From Rana temporaria (taxonomy: Eukaryota > Chordata > Amphibia > Anura > Ranidae), in contig NC_053497.1 of NCBI RefSeq assembly GCF_905171775.1, positions 39,593,781 to 39,657,780 of the forward strand: DNA of 64,000 bases, written 5' to 3'. A model generated the notes under the pieces. It had not been told where the DNA came from and made no database searches. It saw nothing but the letters and a program-made list of their open reading frames with translations. Shown one piece after another: positions 1-10,884 of the stretch (position 1 is the stretch's first letter; each line of letters opens with the position of its first letter). Made by a program: the position numbers and the translations under genes.

Positions 1-211
1 AGATATTGTGGATAAATATTACTGTCCCATTTTAAGTAATCCAAGTGATATGTTCTTAGTCACTCTGTGCCCAAAAGTGACTCCTGTCACAGCACTCAAC
101 TAGGTAAACAACCCCCCCCCCCCCCGCAAAGCAGTTAAGATTATCCTGGTAAACACATGAAAAGTAGCCCTAGTAGTTCTACTTACTTGAATTTTGTTTT
201 TGTAATAATAA
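1..211. other. Unassigned non-coding sequence
   Basis: There is no gene and no recognised repeat end here. The only conspicuous feature is a run of about 16 C at 110-125. The right edge is the start of a TTAA-type MITE. Confidence 0.5.
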
Positions 212-1113
212 CCACTTAAGGACCAAAAGAATTTGCCCCCTTAATGACCAGGCAATTTTCTGCTAAACGGGACTGCTTCGCTTTAACTGACAATTGCGCG
301 GTCGTGCGATGTTGTACCCAAACAAAATGTATGTCCTTTTTTCTCACACAAATATAGCTTTTTTTTTTGGTGGTGTAAACAAATAACAAGCACCAATTTT
401 GAAAAAATATATCTATATTTTTTACTTTTTGCTATCAGAAAAATGCCCCTAAAAAAAATAAAAAAAAACAAATTTCTTCCTCAGTTTAAGCCAATATGTA
501 CTCTGCTACATATTTTTGGTAAAAAAAATAAAAAACGCAATAAGCTAATATTTATTGGTTTGCGCAAAAGTTATAGCATCTACAAACTATTGGATAGATT
601 TATGGAATTTTTATTTATTTTTTATTGTTTTTCTAGTAATGTCGGTGATCTGCGATTTTTAGCGGGACAGCAACATTGCGGCGGACAGATCGAACACTTT
701 TGAAATTTTTTTGGGACCACTGAGATTTATACAGCGATCAGAGCTAAAAATAGCCACTGATTACTGTATAAATGACACTGGCAGGGAAGGGATTAACACT
801 AGGGGGCGATCAAGGGGTTAACTGTATTCCCTGGGAGGTGTTTCTAACTGTATGGGGGCTGGGCTGATTAGAATCTGTCTCTCCTCCCCTGACAGACCAG
901 AGATCTGTTTGTTTACACTGACAGATCCATGTTCTGCCTGTCTCTGAAGAGATCGCGGGTGGCCGGCTGACATCGAGTCCATCGGACCCTCTGGGTGGCT
1001 CCCCCGCTCGTAAATGGGCAAATCGCGAGTATGTGCCCGAGGTACAAAGATGGCGATTCACGCAGGGGAGCCAACTTGGCGCAGTACAACTGCGGCGGGC
1101 GGTCCGTAGCTAG
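212..1113 (-). mobile_element. Family P TTAA-type MITE, copy 1
   Basis: The element begins CCACTTAAGGACC and ends before a TTAA at 1114-1117; its left flank is ATAA, a decayed TTAA. The interior matches seven other copies in this window: a block with GACAATTGCGCGGTCGTGCGA (shortened here at its first base), an A/T-rich block, and a block containing AACACTAGGGGGCG. The TTAA flanks suggest piggyBac or Kolobok mobilisation, which is inference because no transposase is present. The frames in it are not genes. Confidence 0.7.
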
Positions 1114-1117
1114 TTAA

Positions 1118-1503
1118 AGTGGTTGTAAAGGCATAAGGTTTTTACCTTTATGTATTCTAGGTAAAAAATACTTTTGTGCAGGAGCCCCCCCAGACCCCCC
1201 TATTACTTACCTGAGCCCCCTCTCGATCCAGCGATGTTCACAAGAGACTTGCACTGCTGATTGACTTTTGGCAGCAGCGGGAGCCATTGAACCAATCATG
1301 AGATGGAGGGGTGGGGCCGAACCACGGCTCCGTGTGTGGTCAGCTGCTAGCTGTGGGGGCACTGGGCAGGAGGAAGGAGCCAGGAGCACCAGTAAGGGAC
1401 CCTAGAAGAGGAGGATCCAGGCTGCTGTGTGCAAAACCGCTGCACAGAGCAGGTAAGTATGACATATTTGTTATTTAAAAAAAAGAAAAGACTTTAGTAT
1501 CAC
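1118..1503 (+). mobile_element. Family B TTAA-type MITE
   Basis: It starts directly after the TTAA shared with the previous element, with AGTGGTTGTAAAGGC. It carries the internal CTTACCTGAGCC and AGGTAAGTATGACAT blocks typical of this family. The right end (ACTTTAGTATCAC) is degenerate and lacks a clear TTAA, so the end coordinate is approximate. Confidence 0.6.
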
Positions 1504-1705
1504 AAGAATTCATATGCATTATTTAATACTTGGCTAAACAAAAGTTAAATATTTTTAATGTTTCATGTTTAGTTCTGAACACTATAAATACAAGTATACA
1601 TTATTATTTATATCATATTATAATTGGATAGCATCCTATGACTCTAAGCAATAAGGCCTCAAGTACATGGGTGGTAAAGTAGACAGCTGCAGTATATAGC
1701 CACAC
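1504..1705. other. Unassigned AT-rich sequence
   Basis: A short AT-rich spacer between two mobile elements, with no recognised structure. Confidence 0.4.
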
Positions 1706-1713
1706 ATAATAAT

Positions 1714-2422
1714 TCGAGTTGAGCGGACACCTGGATGTTCGGGTTCGGGTCCGAACCCGAACTTAAAAAAAAAAGTGGATTATCACCGCTGGAGTTTTTT
1801 TTTTTTTTATTAACAAAGGACTTTATTCTACGGTGTGTGTGTGTGTGTTTTTTTTACAAGACTTTACACTTCCTTCGTGAAATGGTAGGGGTACAATGTA
1901 CCCCATTACCATTTCACACAGGGGGGGGTCAGGATCTGGGGGTCCCCTTTGTTAAAGGGGTCTTCCAGATTCTGATAAGCCTCCCGCCCGCATACCCCCA
2001 CAACCACCGGGCAAGGGTTGTGGGGATGAGACCCTTGTCCCCATCAACATGGGGACATCCTCCCCATGTTGAGGGCATGTGGCCTGGTGCGGTTCAGGAG
2101 AGGGGGGGGCCGCACTCTGTCCCCACCTCTTTTCTGCGGCCGGCCAGGTCAACGTGCTCGGATAACGGGTCTGGTTATGGATATTTAGGGGAAACCGCAC
2201 GTCATTTTTGTTTTAAATTGACGGCGGGGTTCCCCTTAATATCCATACCAGAACTAAAGGGTCTGGTTATTGAATTTGCGGGGAGCTCCGCGCATTTTTT
2301 TCCCCCGAACTCCGATCCCGGACCCAAACTTTTTCCAATTATTCGGGTTCGGGTCCGGGTTCGGGAAAAACCCAAAGTCCGTACCGAACCCGAACTTTAC
2401 AGTTCGGGTTCGCTCAACCCTA
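1714..2422. mobile_element. Non-autonomous hAT element with perfect 8-bp TSD
   Basis: The perfect 8-bp duplication ATAATAAT lies at 1706-1713 and 2423-2430. The 11-bp ends are TCGAGTTGAGC and, on the other strand, TAGGGTTGAGC. Next to each end are palindromic GTTCGGGTTCGGG / CCGAACCCGAAC blocks. The interior holds a block with TGTTAAAGGGG and a GT microsatellite near 1831. A block reverse-complementary to part of this interior recurs at about 15380-15490. The 233-aa frame starting at 1735 is a by-product of these repeats, not a gene. Confidence 0.85.
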
Positions 2423-2430
2423 ATAATAAT

Positions 2431-2865
2431 AAATAGCTGGAACCTAGTTTAACGCAAGTATTAGCTGCCTTTTTCTCACACACAGTCACAGGTAAAAACT
2501 CTCTAAAGCAAGTTTTAAAAAATATTGTATAACTGCAGGCAAATAATTAGAAACCACTCTAGAATACTTCCCAGAATGCTCTGCACAACACAAATTCACT
2601 GTGCCAAGGCTTACATGGGGGTTGAGCACAGGGCAGAGCTCACCATTGCAGACAATAAGAACAACCCCCTGCGCTCAAGAGTAATTCTCCGGCACCAATG
2701 GGCCTTTCCTCATCCACAGTTAAATTATATGTATATGTAAGACATTGCAGCCTTCTTGACCCATATTGCAACGCTGAAAAAAAAAGAAAAAAAAGAAAGA
2801 CGGGCGCACCAACATTGCTCATTACCTTTATAAATCTTTGTATTTTAGTAATAAAACAGGTACCC
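2431..2865. other. Unassigned sequence
   Basis: No gene or repeat end is recognised. It includes an A-rich stretch near 2776-2800. Confidence 0.4.
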
Positions 2866-3130
2866 GTATTTATCGGCGTATACCGCACACTTTTTTCCGC
2901 TTAAAATCAGAATTTTTTTTACCGCATCCAATTCGCATAGCAGGAGAATGTGACTGGCTCTCTATGGAGCCGGTTCACATATCTCTGGTGCGGTGTGCAG
3001 GAAAAAAGTGTGCCTTTTTTGGTGCGTTTCAGGTCCAAAATTCGGGCTGAAATTGGACCTGAAACGGTGAACCAGGACACACCGGACCCCTGCTTGCGCC
3101 GGATGCGGCAATAGTGTGAACCGTGCCTGA
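2866..3130. mobile_element. Fragment of a mariner-like (CGTATTTATCGGCGTATA) element
   Basis: The left end CCGTATTTATCGGCGTATA at about 2870 closely matches the inverted end of the TA-flanked element ending at 18248. No partner end is visible, so this is a one-ended copy. The right limit is approximate. Confidence 0.5.
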
Positions 3131-3229
3131 TAAAGTGCACCTCAGAAAACCTTTCATCAGTTCTGAGGGGTCAACAAAATGACAATAATTGCTGGCCGAT
3201 TGTTTTGAGCTATGGCACTTTGCGATGTC

Positions 3230-3650
3230 CCTTATGGTGGCTATACACACTTTGATAAAATATTGATTTATTTTTCGATTGGTCTCCCGATTTCAATCTA
3301 TAGCTGACAAACCATTCAATCAATACGAAACCAGGGAAGTGGATTTGGAAGGTATGATCGTAAATTGTCAATCACATCTCTGTTTTCAATATGCAATCCC
3401 ACAATCTGATTGATCAACATACGATCAAATTCATGAACAAAGCATCTCAGTGCTGCCGATCAACATGATCAATAATTTTCCGTACTGGCCGATCAACTCA
3501 CTTTGATCGAATCCAATCTAAATCCAAGTCTAAAATCATCAGAATAGAAGCTACAGTATTCTTTCCCCATTGTTTGTTAATTTGATCATTTTTATTTAAT
3601 CACGTGTTGATCAGATAATAAAATAGAAGCATGTATGGCCACTGAGCTTA
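3230..3650. mobile_element. Candidate MITE with GGTGGCTATACACAC ends
   Basis: The left end GGTGGCTATACACAC and the right end GTATGGCCAC (reverse complement GTGGCCATAC) form imperfect terminal inverted repeats. The interior is rich in TGATCA/GATCAA motifs in both orientations. No clean target duplication was found, so family and limits are uncertain. Confidence 0.45.
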
Positions 3651-3683
3651 TAAATGGTTCACAAGGGTAGTTTTGAACATATG

Positions 3684-4414
3684 GGGCCAGATTCTTAAAG
3701 ACCTACGATGGGCGTATCAGTATATACGCCGCCGTAACTCCGAATGCGCGACGTCGCAACTTTAAGCGTATGCTCAAACTGAGATACGCTTAAATGTTGC
3801 TAAGATACGGCCGGCGTAAGTCTCCTATGCCGTTGTATCTTAACTGCATATTTACGCTGGCCGCTAAGGGCGTGTATGCTGATTTACACCTAGAATATGT
3901 AAATCAGCTAGATACGCCTATTCACAAACGTACGCCCGGCCGTCGCAGTAAAGATACGCCGTTTACGTAAGGGGTTTTCAGGCGTAAACATAAACCACCA
4001 AAAACATGGCGCAGCCAATGTTAAGTATGGACGTCGGAACCGCGGCAAATTTTTCAAATTTTACGTCGTTTGCGTAACTCGTCCGTGAATGGGGCTGGCC
4101 GTAATTTACGTTCACGTCGAAAGCATGACGATTTGCCGACGTAATTTGGAGCATGCACACTGGGATACGTCCACAGACGGCGCATGCGCCATTTGATCGA
4201 AACGTCATTTACGTGGGGTCACAGTTAATATACATAAAACACGCCCACAGCTTCAACATTTGAATTAGGCGGGCTTACGCCGGCCCTAATACGCTACGCC
4301 GCCGTAACTTCGGCGGCAAAATCTTTGAAAATACCATACTCGCCTCTCAAAGTTACGGCGGCGTAGCGTATAGGAGATATGCTACGCCCGCCTAAAGGTA
4401 CGTGAATCTACCCC
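3684..4414. mobile_element. Family H (PIF/Harbinger-like) element, copy A
   Basis: The ends are GGGCCAGATTC and, reverse-complemented, GGGGTAGATTC. They are flanked by a 3-bp duplication, ATG at 3681-3683 and 4415-4417. The interior has many short ACGCCG / CGGCGTA and TTACGTC motifs shared with the other H copies. It encodes nothing. Confidence 0.75.
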
Positions 4415-4538
4415 ATGGTCTATATATTGTGTTGAAATTCTGTTAAAAAGACCTAAGTACCTCCCCAAAACATCAAGTCAACTACAAGTCAAAACATCTA
4501 CCGGGGGTGTCAATGCAAGCTGAGAGTAGAGACCTTAA

Positions 4539-5208
4539 AGTGGTTCTAAAGGCAGACTTTTTTTTACCTTTCTCTACAATAAGGTAAAAAAACTTCCACT
4601 CCAGCCCCCCCCCCCCCCAATACTTACCTGAACCACATCAGGATCCAGCGTTGTGCACAAGATCTCCGTGGACTCTACCTCCTCATTAGCTGAGCCATTG
4701 ACTCCATCTGCCATCAATCACAGCCAATGAGCCATTAAGGAGAGAGAGGGGGTGTGGCCAAGGCACAGTTCTGTGTGTGAATGGACACGCAGAGCAGCGG
4801 CTCAGGAACGAGCCTGACTAGGTACCCCCATTGCAAGCTTCTTAGTCTGGGGGGACTCTGGAGGGGCCAGAATTGCTAGCGGGGGATCTGAGGCCTCGTA
4901 CACATGACCGAGTTTCTCGGCAAAAACCAGCAAGAAACTTGCTGGTATTTTTTTTTTGCAGAGGAAACCGGTCGTGTGTACACTTTTCGACAAGGAAACT
5001 GTTGAGGATCTCGTCGAGCCAAAAAGAGTGCATGTCTTCTTTTTCCTCGAAGGGAATGGGGAAATTTGGCTTACCGAGATCCTCGACAGCCTAACAAGGA
5101 ACTCGACAAACAAAACGATGTGTTTCGCCCGACGAGTTTCTCGGTCGTGTGTACGAGGCTTAAGAGGAGGATTAGGGCTGCTCTTTGAAAAACCACTGCA
5201 CAGAGAAG
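4539..5208 (+). mobile_element. Family B TTAA-type MITE split by a family G MITE
   Basis: It begins after TTAA at 4535-4538 with AGTGGTTCTAAAGGC and runs to the TTAA at 5209-5212. A family G MITE (4892-5160) sits inside it. The C-run near 4607 and the block with TTACCTGAACC are family hallmarks. Confidence 0.6.
4892..5160. mobile_element. Family G MITE (GGCCTCGTACACA ends), GAGTTTCTCGG subfamily
   Basis: The ends GGCCTCGTACACATGACC and GGTCGTGTGTACGAGGC are inverted repeats. Each end is followed by a GAGTTTCTCGG block, so each end can fold on its own. The flanks are TGA and TAA, compatible with a diverged 3-bp duplication. Frames read through this element on both strands are not genes. Confidence 0.7.
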
Positions 5209-5212
5209 TTAA

Positions 5213-5648
5213 AGGGGTTGTAAAGGTACATCCGAGGATTAGTGGCACCCCAGCCCCCCCCCCCGTTTACTTACCTGGCCCCTTGAAAGTCCCGCACAGT
5301 GAACGCGCTGGCTTCGCGGCTGGGCTTCTCAGCTCATTCATTGGTTGATTGATAGCAGCGCAGCCATTGGCTCTCGCTGCTGTCAATCAAATCAATGACG
5401 TGGTGCGCCAGGGCGGGGCGGAGTGATACAGTTGGTGGCTATAGCCGCCGGCTGTATCACGGGAGAGCGCCCGCAAGCTAACCCCCTTGGGAGAGAGCTT
5501 CCCATGAAAGGGGTTAGCTGATGTGGGTAGGAGCCGAGACAGCCGCCGTGGGACCCCAGAAGACCGGGATCGGGGCCACTCTGTGCAAAACAAGCTGCAC
5601 AGTGGAGGTAAGTATAACATGTTTGTTATTTAACAAATAAGTGTCCCT
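5213..5648 (+). mobile_element. Family B TTAA-type MITE, complete
   Basis: It is flanked by TTAA at 5209-5212 and 5649-5652. It starts AGGGGTTGTAAAGGT and ends AAGTGTCCCT. It shares TTAA 5209-5212 with the preceding copy, so two B elements lie back to back. Confidence 0.7.
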
Positions 5649-5652
5649 TTAA

Positions 5653-6598
5653 GTATAACATAAATTTGAAAAACAAGTGATGGACTCAAGGTGTGACCAC
5701 CAGCCTGGATGGAAAAGATTTGAAATTTACAATAACTAAATGCAAACATGCATCAGAGTCCTACACAGACCCAACATTCAATGTTTTTCACCAAAAGTGG
5801 TTGGAAAGTGTGGACTGGAATGGGACGTCCCTACTTCACATGGACTAGATGGGACTGGTAGCTCTTCCATCACAAAAAGACCCCAGGCTTCCTAAATCTG
5901 GTAAACAATAATGAAAGCTTTCATTCCTCGATGAGAAAAATCCTTTGGGTCCTGATTCCAAATGGGTTCCAACAAAATATTCTAAAGAAGTAGCTTGAAC
6001 ATCCCGACTGCTGGGGATAATATTCGTTCAACAGTTAAATTCTCGAACCAGCTAGTATCCCATGAAACATCGATATTTGGGTCCCCTTAATAAAAAGGTT
6101 GTCTTCAACAAGATCCCCACCACGTTATACAATAAGCACTGTAGACATACACAGACGATAGAGTAATCACAATGATCGGCACCCAGGGATGACCCCAGGC
6201 TGCTGGCCGGTGTTCATTAGCTCACTCACCATATTTCTTGAGGTAGCCTTGGTGTATGGGGGACGAATCCATCTCCATTCAGATCTTCCATCAGAGAAAG
6301 AGAGAGACAGATGGGAGCCGGGGGGGCAGCGCAGGGATGCAGCAATGTGACTGATCCCTTAATCCCAATGGCATCCTATCAGAGAGGAAACACATCACCC
6401 CCCCGCACTGCCAGCCTGATTCACATCAACATCTCACACAGCTGGATGGATGACAATACTACTAAATGTCTGCATCCCATGAGAGAGACTTATGGGGAGC
6501 CTCACCTGGCTGGTTCTACAGCGAGCATTTGAAAAACATAGTTGTACTGTAAAGATACCCGAAACAAAAAGTCCTAAGATCAATATTTTCATTGTCTT
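5653..6598. other. Unassigned, repeat-poor sequence
   Basis: About 950 bp with no recognised repeat end, no convincing splice-bounded frame and no RNA gene. It could be single-copy intergenic DNA. Confidence 0.4.
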
Positions 6599-7442
6599 AA
6601 AAAAAAAAGTGAACCCCCCCCCCCCCTCCGGTGTCACATTTGGCGGGGGGGTGGCGCAGATACCTGTATAATACAGGTATTTGCACCCACATCTGGCCAT
6701 AGATAGCCGCAGAATCTATGCCACAAGGACGTATTGGTTTTGATGTGAACATAAATTACGTCCAGCCCCATTCACGGACGACTTACGCAAACTACGTAAA
6801 ATATTCAAAATTTGACGCGTGAACGACGTCCATACTTAACATTGGTACGCCGCATGTATGCCACCATATAGCAGGGGTAACTTTACGCCGGGAAAAGCCT
6901 AACGTAAACGGAGTATCTGTACTGCGTCGGCCGGGCGTACGTTCGTGAATTCGCGTATCTAGCTGATTTACATATTTCTAGGCGTAAATCAGCGTACATG
7001 CCCCTTGCGGCCAGCGTAAATATGCAGTTACGATCCGACGGCGTAAGAGACTTCTGCCGGTCGGATCTAATAGAAATCTATGCGTAACTGATTCTATGAA
7101 TCAGGCGCATAGATACAACCGGCCAGAATCAGAGATACGACGGCGTATCTCCTTTGTGAATCTGGGCCACAGTTCCCAGAATACAGCAGGGACCAGTGAA
7201 GATGCGCAGCGTGACTCACGCATGTGCAGTAGGGAACCAGGCAGTGAAGCCGCAACGCTTCACTTCCTGGTTCCCTCGCCGAGGATGGCGGCATGGGCAG
7301 CCGAGAGATGAGTGATTGCTCGTCTTCGGCTGCCGACATCGCGGGCACCCTTGACAGGTAAGTGTCCATTTATTAAAAGTCAGCAGGTGCCGTATTTGTA
7401 GCTGCTGGCTTTTAATATTTTTTGTTTAGGTGGACCTCCGCT
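6599..7442. mobile_element. Family A TTAA-type MITE (5' part lost) interrupted by a family H element
   Basis: Blocks before 6696 (CTCCGGTGTCACATTTGGC, GCAGATACCTGT) and after 7168 (GGAACCAGGCAGTGAAGCC, AGTCAGCAGGTGCCG) match, in order, the complete copy at 59828-60694. The right end is GGTGGACCTCCGCT followed by TTAA at 7443-7446. The left TTAA is not recognisable. Confidence 0.65.
6697..7168. mobile_element. Family H element, copy J (left end decayed)
   Basis: The right end GAATCTGGGCC is typical of family H and the interior motifs match copies A-I. The left end is degenerate and no target duplication is clear. It splits the family A copy around it. Confidence 0.55.
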
Positions 7443-7589
7443 TTAAGAATGTAGGTGAAAATAATAAAAAAAAAAAATAGACGCATTAGCACAGGATTAT
7501 ACATAAACCACTGCTTTTTACAACACTAGCACCATTGCCCCATTTATACAGTATACATTCAATTACTACTGTAACCCATCCATTGTGAT

Positions 7590-7704
7590 TTGGGTATATA
7601 TTACATTATTATTATTATACAGGATTTATATAGCGCCAACAGTTTGTGCAGCACTTTACAACATGAGGGCAGACAGTACAGTTACAATACAATTCAATAC
7701 AGGA
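7590..7704 (-). mobile_element. L2/CR1-superfamily-like LINE 3' fragment
   Basis: An (ATT)n tract is followed by GGATTTATATAGCGCC. This resembles the minus-strand 3' tail of the LINE at 10887, where a tetranucleotide tail precedes AACTTATAAAGCGCGG. No coding part of the LINE is present. The tail order implies a minus-strand orientation. Confidence 0.5.
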
Positions 7705-7974
7705 GGAATCAGCTCATTAGAGTTCACAATCTAAGGAATCAGCTCGTTAGAGCTTACAATCTAGGGAATCAGCTCGTTAGAGCTTACAATCTAGGGAATC
7801 AGATCGTTAGAGCTTACAATCTAGGGAATCAGCTCGTTAGAGCTTACAATCTAGGGAATCAGATCGTTAGAGCTTACAATCTAGGGAATCAGATCGTTAG
7901 AGCTTACAATCTAGGGAATCAGATCGTTAGAGCTTACAATCTAGGGAATCAGATCGTTAGAGCTTACAATCTTA
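7705..7974. repeat. 30-bp minisatellite, nine units
   Basis: Nine tandem units start every 30 bp from 7705 to 7945. The unit contains CGTTAGAGCTTACAATCTA, with a C/A variant distinguishing two unit types. Because 30 is a multiple of three, the array stays open in several frames and yields a spurious 156-aa plus-strand frame with a ten-residue repeat. It grew from the 3' fragment just upstream, which contains the first, diverged unit. Confidence 0.9.
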
Positions 7975-8068
7975 CATTTCTAGGAAAATCATATCCCAAT
8001 ATAAGACTTAAAAAAAAAGATATATTTTCCATCAAATCAAATAAACCATTTTTTTTTTAAATCCTTGA

Positions 8069-8313
8069 GTTATTGTAGGGAAGGAGCAGCCTTTGGGACC
8101 AGCGCCCCTAGTGCCATGGGAGGAAGCGTCATCCTCTTCTTTCGGGCCACACATACGCAGTGTGTACTTTATTCTGTTGCAGTCGCCGAGCCCATCATAA
8201 GTGACAAGAAAAAGTATGCACTGCTTATGTGTGATCTGAAAGAACGGGGTGGCATTCCCTTCCGTGGCACTAGGGAGCGCTAGTACCAAAGGCTGTTCTG
8301 AGGCTACAATAAC
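8069..8313. mobile_element. Fold-back element (imperfect hairpin about 245 bp)
   Basis: The left half from GTTATTGTAG pairs with the right half ending CTACAATAAC. Matching landmarks are GCAGCCTTTGG / CCAAAGGCTG and CTAGTGCCA / TGGCACTAG, and the centre is near 8190. No target duplication was found. It is probably a MITE; a hairpin transcript is possible but not shown. Confidence 0.65.
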
Positions 8314-8444
8314 CATAGCTCCCAACTGTCCTGATTTCGAAGGACTGTCCCTGATTTGGAGCAATGTCCCTCTGTTCCTCTGCCCTCCTTATTTGTCCCT
8401 CATTTTGGTCTGATCTATATAGTTGTATATAAAATGCACTCTTT
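8314..8444. repeat. Fragment of an interspersed repeat (CTCCCAACTGTCC motif)
   Basis: CATAGCTCCCAACTGTCC resembles the start of the element at 35208 (CATACCTCCCAACTTTC) and fragments near 19108 and 49338. Only a short piece remains before the family H element. Confidence 0.4.
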
Positions 8445-9184
8445 GGGCTGGATTCAGAAAGAATTTACGTTGGCGTATCTATGGATAAGCCGCGTAAATT
8501 CAAAGCTGCGCCAGCGTATCTTCTTTCTGTATTCAGAAAGCAAGATACGCCGAAATTAGGCTAAGATCCGACTGGCGTAAGTCTCTTACGCCGTCGTATC
8601 TTAGTTGCATATTTACGATGGCCGCTAGGTGGCGCTTCCGTCGATTTACGCAAGGAATATGCTAATTAGGTAGATACGCCAATTCCGAAACGTACGTCCG
8701 CCCGGCGCATTTTTTTTACGTTGTTTACGTTAGGCTGTTTCCGGCATAAAGTTACCCCTGCTATATGAGGCGTATCCTATGTTAAGTATGGATGTCGGGC
8801 TAGCGTGGAATTTTGAATATTTTACGTCGTTTGCATAAGTCGTTCGCGAATAGGGCTGTACGTAAGTTACGTTCACGTCTAAAGCATTGACGATTTGCGG
8901 CGTAATTTCGAGCATGCGCACTGGGATTCTTTCACGAACGGCGCATGCGCCGTTCGTAAAAAACGTCAAATACTTGGGGTCACACTAAATTTGGATAAAA
9001 CACGCCCACATCATCCACATATGAATTAGGCGGGCTTACGCCGGACCACATACGCTACGCCGCCGTAGCTTAGAGCACAAGTGCTTTATGAATACGGAAC
9101 TCGCGCCCTAAGTTACGGTGGCGTAACGTATCTGAGATACGTTACACCCGCAGAAAATTACGCCGGGCTATCTGAATCTAGCCC
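8445..9184. mobile_element. Family H element, copy B
   Basis: The ends are GGGCTGGATTC and, reverse-complemented, GGGCTAGATTC. The duplication TTT lies at 8442-8444 and 9185-9187. The interior matches other H copies. Confidence 0.75.
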
Positions 9185-9187
9185 TTT

Positions 9188-9398
9188 ATCTTTCAAAAAG
9201 TGTTTTCCAGTGCTAAACCTTTCATCCAATTTCTAAATTGCTGCATTTGTACATTTTAAAAGCCAATATAAAGGAATAGTTATTGTGCATTTAAAGTGGA
9301 GATCCAGCCTAAAAAATAAAAATGTCTAAAAAGGCTAAAAAAAAACAATTATACTTACCAGAAATGGCTGTTAAAATGTGTGCGTTAAAATTCATTAA
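9188..9398. other. Unassigned sequence
   Basis: A short AT-rich spacer. TTAA at 9395-9398 is the target duplication of the next element. Confidence 0.4.
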
Positions 9399-10672
9399 CC
9401 ACTTCAGTACCCGCCCATTCTCATATGACGTCCGCAGATGGGATCTCCCATCCTGGGTGGGCGTCATATGTCATCCACGGCTTCCCAACGGTATAGGGGG
9501 AGGCCGAAATTACCGCCAGGCACCCACAATCGCTTGTTACAGAACAGGAACATGGATCAGATCCACATCCTGTCAGGGGAGAGGAAACAGATTGTGTGTT
9601 CCTAGTATATAGGAACTCCGATCTCTCTCCTCCCCTAGTCAGTCCCATCCTCCCACAGTTAGAATCACTCCCTAGGTAGCACATTTACCTGCCAGTGACA
9701 TTTACTGTATACAGTTATCAGTGCATATTTATAGCGCTGATCGCTGTATAACTGTCAATGGTTCCAAAATAGTGTCAAAAGTGTCCAATCTGTCCGATGC
9801 AATGTCACAGATCACCGCTATTACTAGTAAAAAAATATAATAATAATAAAAATGCCATAAATCAATAACCTATTTTGTAGGCGCTATAACTTTTGTGCAA
9901 ACTAATAAATATACACTTATAGCGATTTTTTTTTACCAAAAATATATAGATACATGTCTAAACTGAGGAAAACATTTAAAAAAAAATGGGATATTTATTA
10001 TAGCAAAAAGTAAAAGAGGTTTAGGTACATTCAGAAAGAGTTAGGCCGACTTATCAGTAGATAAGCCGACCTAACTCAGAATCTACGCCGACTTATGTTT
10101 AAGCGTATGCTCAAACAGAGATACGCTTAAACATATCTAAGATAGAACGGCTTGCGCCGTCCTATCTTAGATTGCAATATTTCGGATGGGCGCTAGGTGG
10201 CGCTTCCATTGAGGTCGGCGTAGAATATGTAAATGAGTTGATACGCCGATTCACGAACGTACGCCCGGCCGACGCAGTACTTTTACGCCGTTTACGTAAG
10301 AGATAGGCCGCGTAAAGTTAGAGCTAGGCCCTAGTGGAATAACAATGTTAAAGTATGGCCGCCGTTCCCGCCGCGAGATTCAAATTTTTTACGTCGTTTG
10401 CGTAAGTAGTTTGTGAATCGGGATTTACGTTGTTTACGTCCACGTCGAAATCAATAGGCCCGTGCGGCGTACTTAGCCGCAATGCACACTGGGAAATGTA
10501 GGCGCCCGGTGCATGCGCAGTAAAACAAAGCTCTATTTGTGGGGGGGGGGGGGGGAAATGATAAAAATGTAATTTGTGTACAGTGTTGCATGACTGCGCA
10601 ATTGTCATTCAAAATGAAAGCTGAAAATTGGCCTGGGCATGAAGAGGGTGAAAATGCCCAGTTTTGAAGTGG
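9399..10672 (+). mobile_element. Family P TTAA-type MITE carrying a family H insertion
   Basis: It starts CCACTTCAGTACC after TTAA (9395-9398) and ends TTTTGAAGTGG before TTAA (10673-10676). The stretch 10028-10530 is foreign family H sequence. P sequence between the poly-A block and CTCTATTTGTGGG is missing, so the insertion came with a deletion. Confidence 0.8.
10028..10530. mobile_element. Truncated family H element, copy K
   Basis: It carries family H interior motifs (GATACGCTTAA, TTTACGTAAG, CGCTAGGTGGCGC) but lacks the right inverted end. Both junctions fall inside the family P copy. Confidence 0.6.
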
Positions 10673-10676
10673 TTAA

Positions 10677-10884
10677 AGTGGATTTTTTTTTTTTTAAAAA
10701 AGAACTTCTTTGACAAATATTGCATGACATAAAAATTTTCAACGTCCACCATTGAAAAAAATATATAATGCTTGGGTGTAGGAGAGGAATGCCAGAATTG
10801 GTATGGACTGGAAGTAGTCAAGTATTTTCCATTTATGTCTGCCAAATAAACTTTCGACTTCTTGCCAAAAAAGCAAGGCCACCG
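10677..10884. other. Unassigned sequence beside the LINE tail
   Basis: It begins with a T-run near 10683. No repeat end is recognised before the LINE tail. Confidence 0.4.

Noticed and set aside
1735..2436. 233-aa plus-strand frame beginning MFGFGSEPE
   Set aside because: It spans a hAT element from end to end; its ends are simply the GTTCGGG palindromes translated.
7705..7974. CRISPR-like array with 30-bp repeats
   Set aside because: Units are directly tandem with no unique spacers, and the context is vertebrate repeats.
9421..9684. 87-aa minus-strand frame
   Set aside because: Lies in a family P MITE; not conserved in other copies.
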